Position numbers and translations under genes: made by a program. A stretch of DNA of 64,000 nucleotides from Thuidium tamariscinum. Taxonomy: Eukaryota > Streptophyta > Bryopsida > Hypnales > Thuidiaceae. Of this stretch, positions 60,116 through 64,000 are shown piece after piece. Positions within the stretch are counted from its first letter, which is position 1; every line of letters begins with the position of its first letter. Under the pieces are notes generated by a model, which saw only the letters and a program-made list of their open reading frames with translations, did no database searches and was not told the DNA's origin. The DNA is taken from positions 1,674,001-1,738,000 of the forward strand of contig OX344751.2 in the NCBI GenBank assembly GCA_947034885.2, written 5' to 3'.

Positions 60116-63100
60116 CTATGACTCGCCTTGTGGTGCATCTTTATCTCTCTGCTGAAAAGGGAAAACCAATTGATCCTGTTGACTCCACTGCGACTTCAAC
60201 TCAGTAATTGCCTTACTCGCAGCTGCTGCCACTTCACGGTTGGAGTCCATCGATAATCTCTGCCAAATGACATTTCAATTTCAGAGAATTCCTTCCCCAC
60301 ATATTCCTTAAAAAGACGAGAAGCCCAGATTTGGTGACTCAAATTTGGTTTTGGCGATTTTGAGCTCATATGAGGATTTTCACTTCATAAAACAAAAAAA
60401 ACACTGACAAAATGAAATGGTAAATGCAATATTCTTCACTCAAATCTAATTGTCTATAAAGATTTTACACTTGCATTGTACTTTCCACAATACGATTTTT
60501 CAAAAGAGTCATTTCAAATTCATGAATCCTTTGTCCTTAGAGGTCTAAGATATCTAAAAGGAACATCGTTTGTGCATGAGCTCGGCACCCAATCTAATAC
60601 CAGTCATACAGTAGGCATGATTTTGTACAAACGAAAGAGCACTCTTTCGGTCATTTTCAGCGTTTTCACTAATATGTACGTGCGCTTTCATTGAAAGTTC
60701 CCTAAAGAGATCACTTTGGGTACCACATGAACAAAGACTGTCCTTAGATCAAATCGTTTTCTCACTCAATGTATTGGATGATGATTATGCAAACTGGTCA
60801 ATGAGTGAGAAGTTGTAGACCACTATTGAAGGAACAGTAGACAATCTTATATCCGTTCAAAGATGAGTGGCCATCAACGAAGTTGTCAAGTGTTGCTTAC
60901 ACAAAACTTGCTAATTGAAGGCCACTCAAGTGCGCATTAAAAGATTGGAGTTGCTGCTGGTAACAGGGATCAGTCAATACGATCTGGGATCAAGTTTTAG
61001 TATCCTCTACAGTAACCTTCAAACAGAATCATAGATATACATATGTGCAAAGAACGAATTTTACCTGAAGTGCGCCCATGCCTGCATTTCCAAGCGTCCA
61101 AAGTGATGGCGCATCAGCTAGTGCATCTGCCAATGCAAGACTGCACAGCCCACAAGCTCTTAGAGACAGCCAACGCTCATTAGACCAGAGACTTACTGAG
61201 ACAGTGTGCGCTGCATGACATCCTGTAGCTTCTTACTTTAATACGGTCTCCAAATTCCAGCTCAAAATTAATGAATTTTACAAGCACAGCAGACTCACCG
61301 AGTTGCAACATCAGGAGAACTTGCACTCTCGGTCACTAACAACGCACCCCCTCCTCCATCCACCTCTTCCATGTCCAGTAATGCGGCCACAATGAACTCC
61401 AGCTACATTTCCACCAAACCAAACTTCAATACATTGCATTCATTGCATCGTGAATAGAAACTGAAAACCCTAAACCCTATAAACAAGGGACAAGACGGGT
61501 TTTCGAGTGGCCGCATACTTCATCGGGGTCCGTGCACTCCATGCCCTCTGCTTCAACCAATGCTGCCGCCATCTTAAAGCATGCATCCTGGAGAAGGTCA
61601 CTCGAAATCTCAGCCACCACTTTCGTCCTATTACAGTTTTAAGAAACAATTTCTACTTGAAACGCGTCGGTATGAGAGTTGTTAGCAATACCCTCTTAGG
61701 AAGCTGCCTAAACCCTAAACCCTAAAAGCCCTTGGAACAGTAATCCAGATTCTTTTTGTGCTCTCTTTTGAGCTCATGTCAGGAGGAAGGTACGAAAACT
61801 ACAGAAGAAAACTGCTGCCACTCATTGCGCACCACGTATACTCTGTAAGGAATTGCAAACACTTGAATTTATGTTTTATGTTTTGGTTGCCACCTAATAT
61901 ATAGTGGAGAAAAGTAAGTTTTCGCAATTGCTGAAAAGATGTAATAAGTCTCACCTGAATTGCTGTCAGTGGATCCGGCATTGGGTCGCTACTTCGTAGA
62001 GAGGATCTAAACCCTTGGCTATACTCTGCTGCAACGCCATCCTTTCCATCAACTATCCGCAGAGGCTTGTTTGACTTGCACTTTCTGTCGCAACAGGTGA
62101 AAAGACCTTCAATATCTACAATCCCAAGTCATTCAAACCATAAAACCTAACCCTAAGTGACAAACTTTCAGAAGTATAAAGCTGCAATACACCGATGCAC
62201 ATAACGTAGAGATTCTGAAACAGTTTGGGACCTGATCCTGTCTTATATCGACTGAACCCTCTTTATCATGATAACACATCTCTTCCGATCAATTCTTGAT
62301 TGACCTTCAATTTGCAAGTTAAGTGTAAGCATGACTTGGCTAAACTTCTGAGGCCACTCATCTTTGAATGGAAATATGGTTGTCTATTATCCTTTCGATA
62401 GTTATTACTAACCTCTCACTTTGAAACGATTGCTTAAAACACATCGAACACATTGAGTAAGAGAACAATTTGATCTCAAGAGAGTTTGGCTCTTGCAGCA
62501 CCCAAAGTGGTTTTTTCCAGTGATCTCTGTTGAGTCATCACCCAATGAGAGCACATTCCTTGCAATGTTGAATGATTAATTTGTGACGGAAAGAGTGTTC
62601 TTAACCTTAGAGCGAACCCACAATGAGCAATACTGACCTGATTCTCAACGTGCGCGCAAGAGCACTATGGACATTCTTGACTGCCTGCAAAGCAGCGTAA
62701 AGATCTTCCATAGCTCGTCGACGAGCTCTGAGATCCGCCAGACGCAAATCTGCCTGGAATGGCAAAATGGCCACCCTCACATCAAGCACGGAATCGAGAC
62801 AGGGGACGAATTTAAGACAGAATTGGAACTCCAAAACGCCATAGAGTTTTCAGTAAAATTATACCGTGTGATCAATGGCGTTGTCTAAAAGTTCTTGAAA
62901 CAGATTAATTTTACTGAAAATCTTGTTAATGTATTGGGCTAGCACACCAGACCAAACAAATGTATAGAAGATGCAATCACTAGAATTGGCTTGGCAGTGG
63001 ATGAGAGCCTTACGTCTAACGCCCCATCGCTCCAATGCTCCTCCGCTGCACTGCTGAGCTCCATCGATGCACTCTCCGACAAACCCTGTTTACAAAAATT

Positions 63101-63983
63101 CCGTGCTGTCAAGGCAGAGCTCTTAATGCCCAGGCCACACAGCCAGGCTAAATTTGGAGACGAATTGTGGTAAAAACTGGTTCTGGTAACTGAGGGATAG
63201 AAATATTGATTCAGCATTGTTTGCAAGGTTTTACTTATTCAGGAAAGCATTCCAACGATTGAGTGATTGGCATTTGAGAAACTTGCTGGCAGTCTCAAGA
63301 ACTCGAGATAAATTTCAGAATTCAAGCTTTTTTTGATAATTAAAACAGATTAGATCTCCACTTTTTAGAGAAATACCAGTTCCACAGAAACTATCTGCTA
63401 CGGAATCTTCCAGGCTTGTGAGCTCCTGCCTTCAAAGCAATAAGATGAGCATCCACAAAAAACATTGCCATGGGAAAGAGCACTCTAATGCACTACCTAA
63501 GAGGATGTTATTTTCGACACCATTTTCGAAACTTCAGAATTTTGATATTAGAAGGAAAAAAACAAACTATTTTTTGGTATTGTTAATACACCAATCGGTA
63601 TAACTGACCATGGCAATATGACGCAGACGCATCATCTTCATGCGCGCTCGCGTGTCCAGCTTCTCCACGTCCTCTCGTGCCCGAGCTGCAAAGGGGGGTC
63701 ACATTCAAAACAGGTTAAGGTAATTTAACCTATTTGCATCACAATTCAGGCGTGGCCTACTTGTGCTACTATATGCGTATTTCAAATTTCACCAAACATG
63801 AAAGAGATTCAGCTCACTAGAACAGGCATAAAACAAACACCATTTGTTAAATTTGTAAGACTTGAAAGTGAATTCAGAACATGTATAAAACTCCATCTTA
63901 CCATCAAGTTTTAAGAAATTAGAGCCCAAGCGTGCGACACCCTCACGCGCTCTCCTGCACACATTCCCACAAGATTCTAAAAC
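60116..63983 (-). CDS. SPA15: SPA15-like senescence-associated protein (5' incomplete)
   Basis: Minus-strand gene whose 5' end lies beyond the window. Predicted exons: 63983-63902, 63685-63609, 63425-63402, 63085-63014, 62753-62638, about 62042-61955, 61587-61519, 61402-61299, 61140-61065 and 60259-60116. Landmarks in order: RRAREGVARLGSNFLKLD, RAREDVEKLDTRARMKMM, EEHWSDGALD, ADLRLADLRARRRAMEDLYA, DPLTAIQ-DACFKMAAALVEAEG, ALLVTESASSPDVATR, APSLWTLGNAGMGALQRLS and ASKAITELKSQW. This order matches my memory of SPA15, a plant protein induced in senescing leaves. The region around SPDVATR...ALQRLS...SNREVAAAASKAI looks like HEAT/ARM-type helical repeats. Exon 3 (8 codons) and the start of the 62.0 kb exon (weak acceptor; 62053 is an alternative) are uncertain. 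Two introns carry copies of a dispersed repeat in opposite orientations. Confidence 0.85.
60740..61015 (+). repeat. Intronic dispersed repeat, copy C
   Basis: In the last intron of SPA15, antisense to the gene. Blocks: GAAGTTGTAGACCACTATT, ACAGTAGACAATCTTATATC, TTCAAAGATGAGTGGCCA, TGGTAACAGGGATCAG and TTAGTATCCTCTAC. Confidence 0.75.
62215..62420 (-). repeat. Intronic dispersed repeat, copy D
   Basis: In the intron between the 62.7 and 62.0 kb exons of SPA15, sense to the gene. In reverse complement it reads ATAGACAACCATATTTCC, TTCAAAGATGAGTGGCCT, AATTGAAGGTCAATCAAG and GACAGGATCAGGTCC, matching copy C along most of its length. Confidence 0.7.
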
Positions 63984-64000
63984 CTGCAATGTACTCCTCC

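Overview
The window reads as nuclear DNA of a land plant, probably a bryophyte or another early-diverging streptophyte. Its genes are split by many short GT-AG introns. They encode plant-type products: a plant-style acyl-CoA oxidase 3 with a PTS2 presequence, a peroxisomal DHNA-CoA thioesterase, SPA15 and a plastid-type protein. Gene islands are moderately GC-rich and are separated by AT-rich, transposon-filled DNA. The lineage cannot be fixed from sequence alone. Exon borders were read by eye from GT/AG sites and phase bookkeeping, and all of them are predictions.

Seven host genes can be reconstructed. (1) Minus, 7477-984: a PCF11/PCFS4-like pre-mRNA 3'-end processing factor of 9 exons and about 1282 aa. 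(2) Plus, 13398-16895: a 7-exon plastid-targeted-looking protein, tentatively related to DUF3598. (3) Plus, 26119-29160: a 7-exon DarP/YjgA (DUF615)-like ribosome-assembly protein. (4) Minus, 37370-30289: acyl-CoA oxidase 3, 11 exons, about 701 aa, with a PTS2 encoded on a separate first exon. (5) Minus, 46098-42545: a 6-exon conserved protein of unknown function. (6) Plus, 52791-54024: a 3-exon hotdog thioesterase (DHNAT) ending in SKL. (7) Minus, from beyond the right edge to 60116: a SPA15-like protein, 5' incomplete. There is no operon logic. ACX3 and DHNAT are both peroxisomal but lie 15 kb apart on opposite strands.

The rest is mostly mobile and repeated DNA. From 8.5 to 22.1 kb a pair of about 1.44 kb inverted arms, nearly identical internally, encloses a broken Harbinger transposase, gene 2 and several elements. 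Elements with TTAA-CCCC type termini occur at 12.5, 18.4 and 20.2-22.9 kb. CACTA-type foldback MITEs lie at 24.7 and 57.7 kb, and Stowaway-like MITEs at 35.3 and 39.1 kb. A TA-flanked MITE family has copies at 40.0, 46.5, 57.4 and 58.3 kb. A roughly 195 bp satellite-like repeat fills much of 47.3-51.4 kb, and a roughly 200 bp tandem array starts at the stop codon of DHNAT. A dispersed repeat of about 200-280 bp sits inside introns of three different genes (four copies).

Most interesting for follow-up are the inverted-arm structure enclosing an intact gene, the TTAA-terminus element family, the intron-resident repeat family, the eukaryotic DarP homologue, and the tandem array fused to the DHNAT 3' end.
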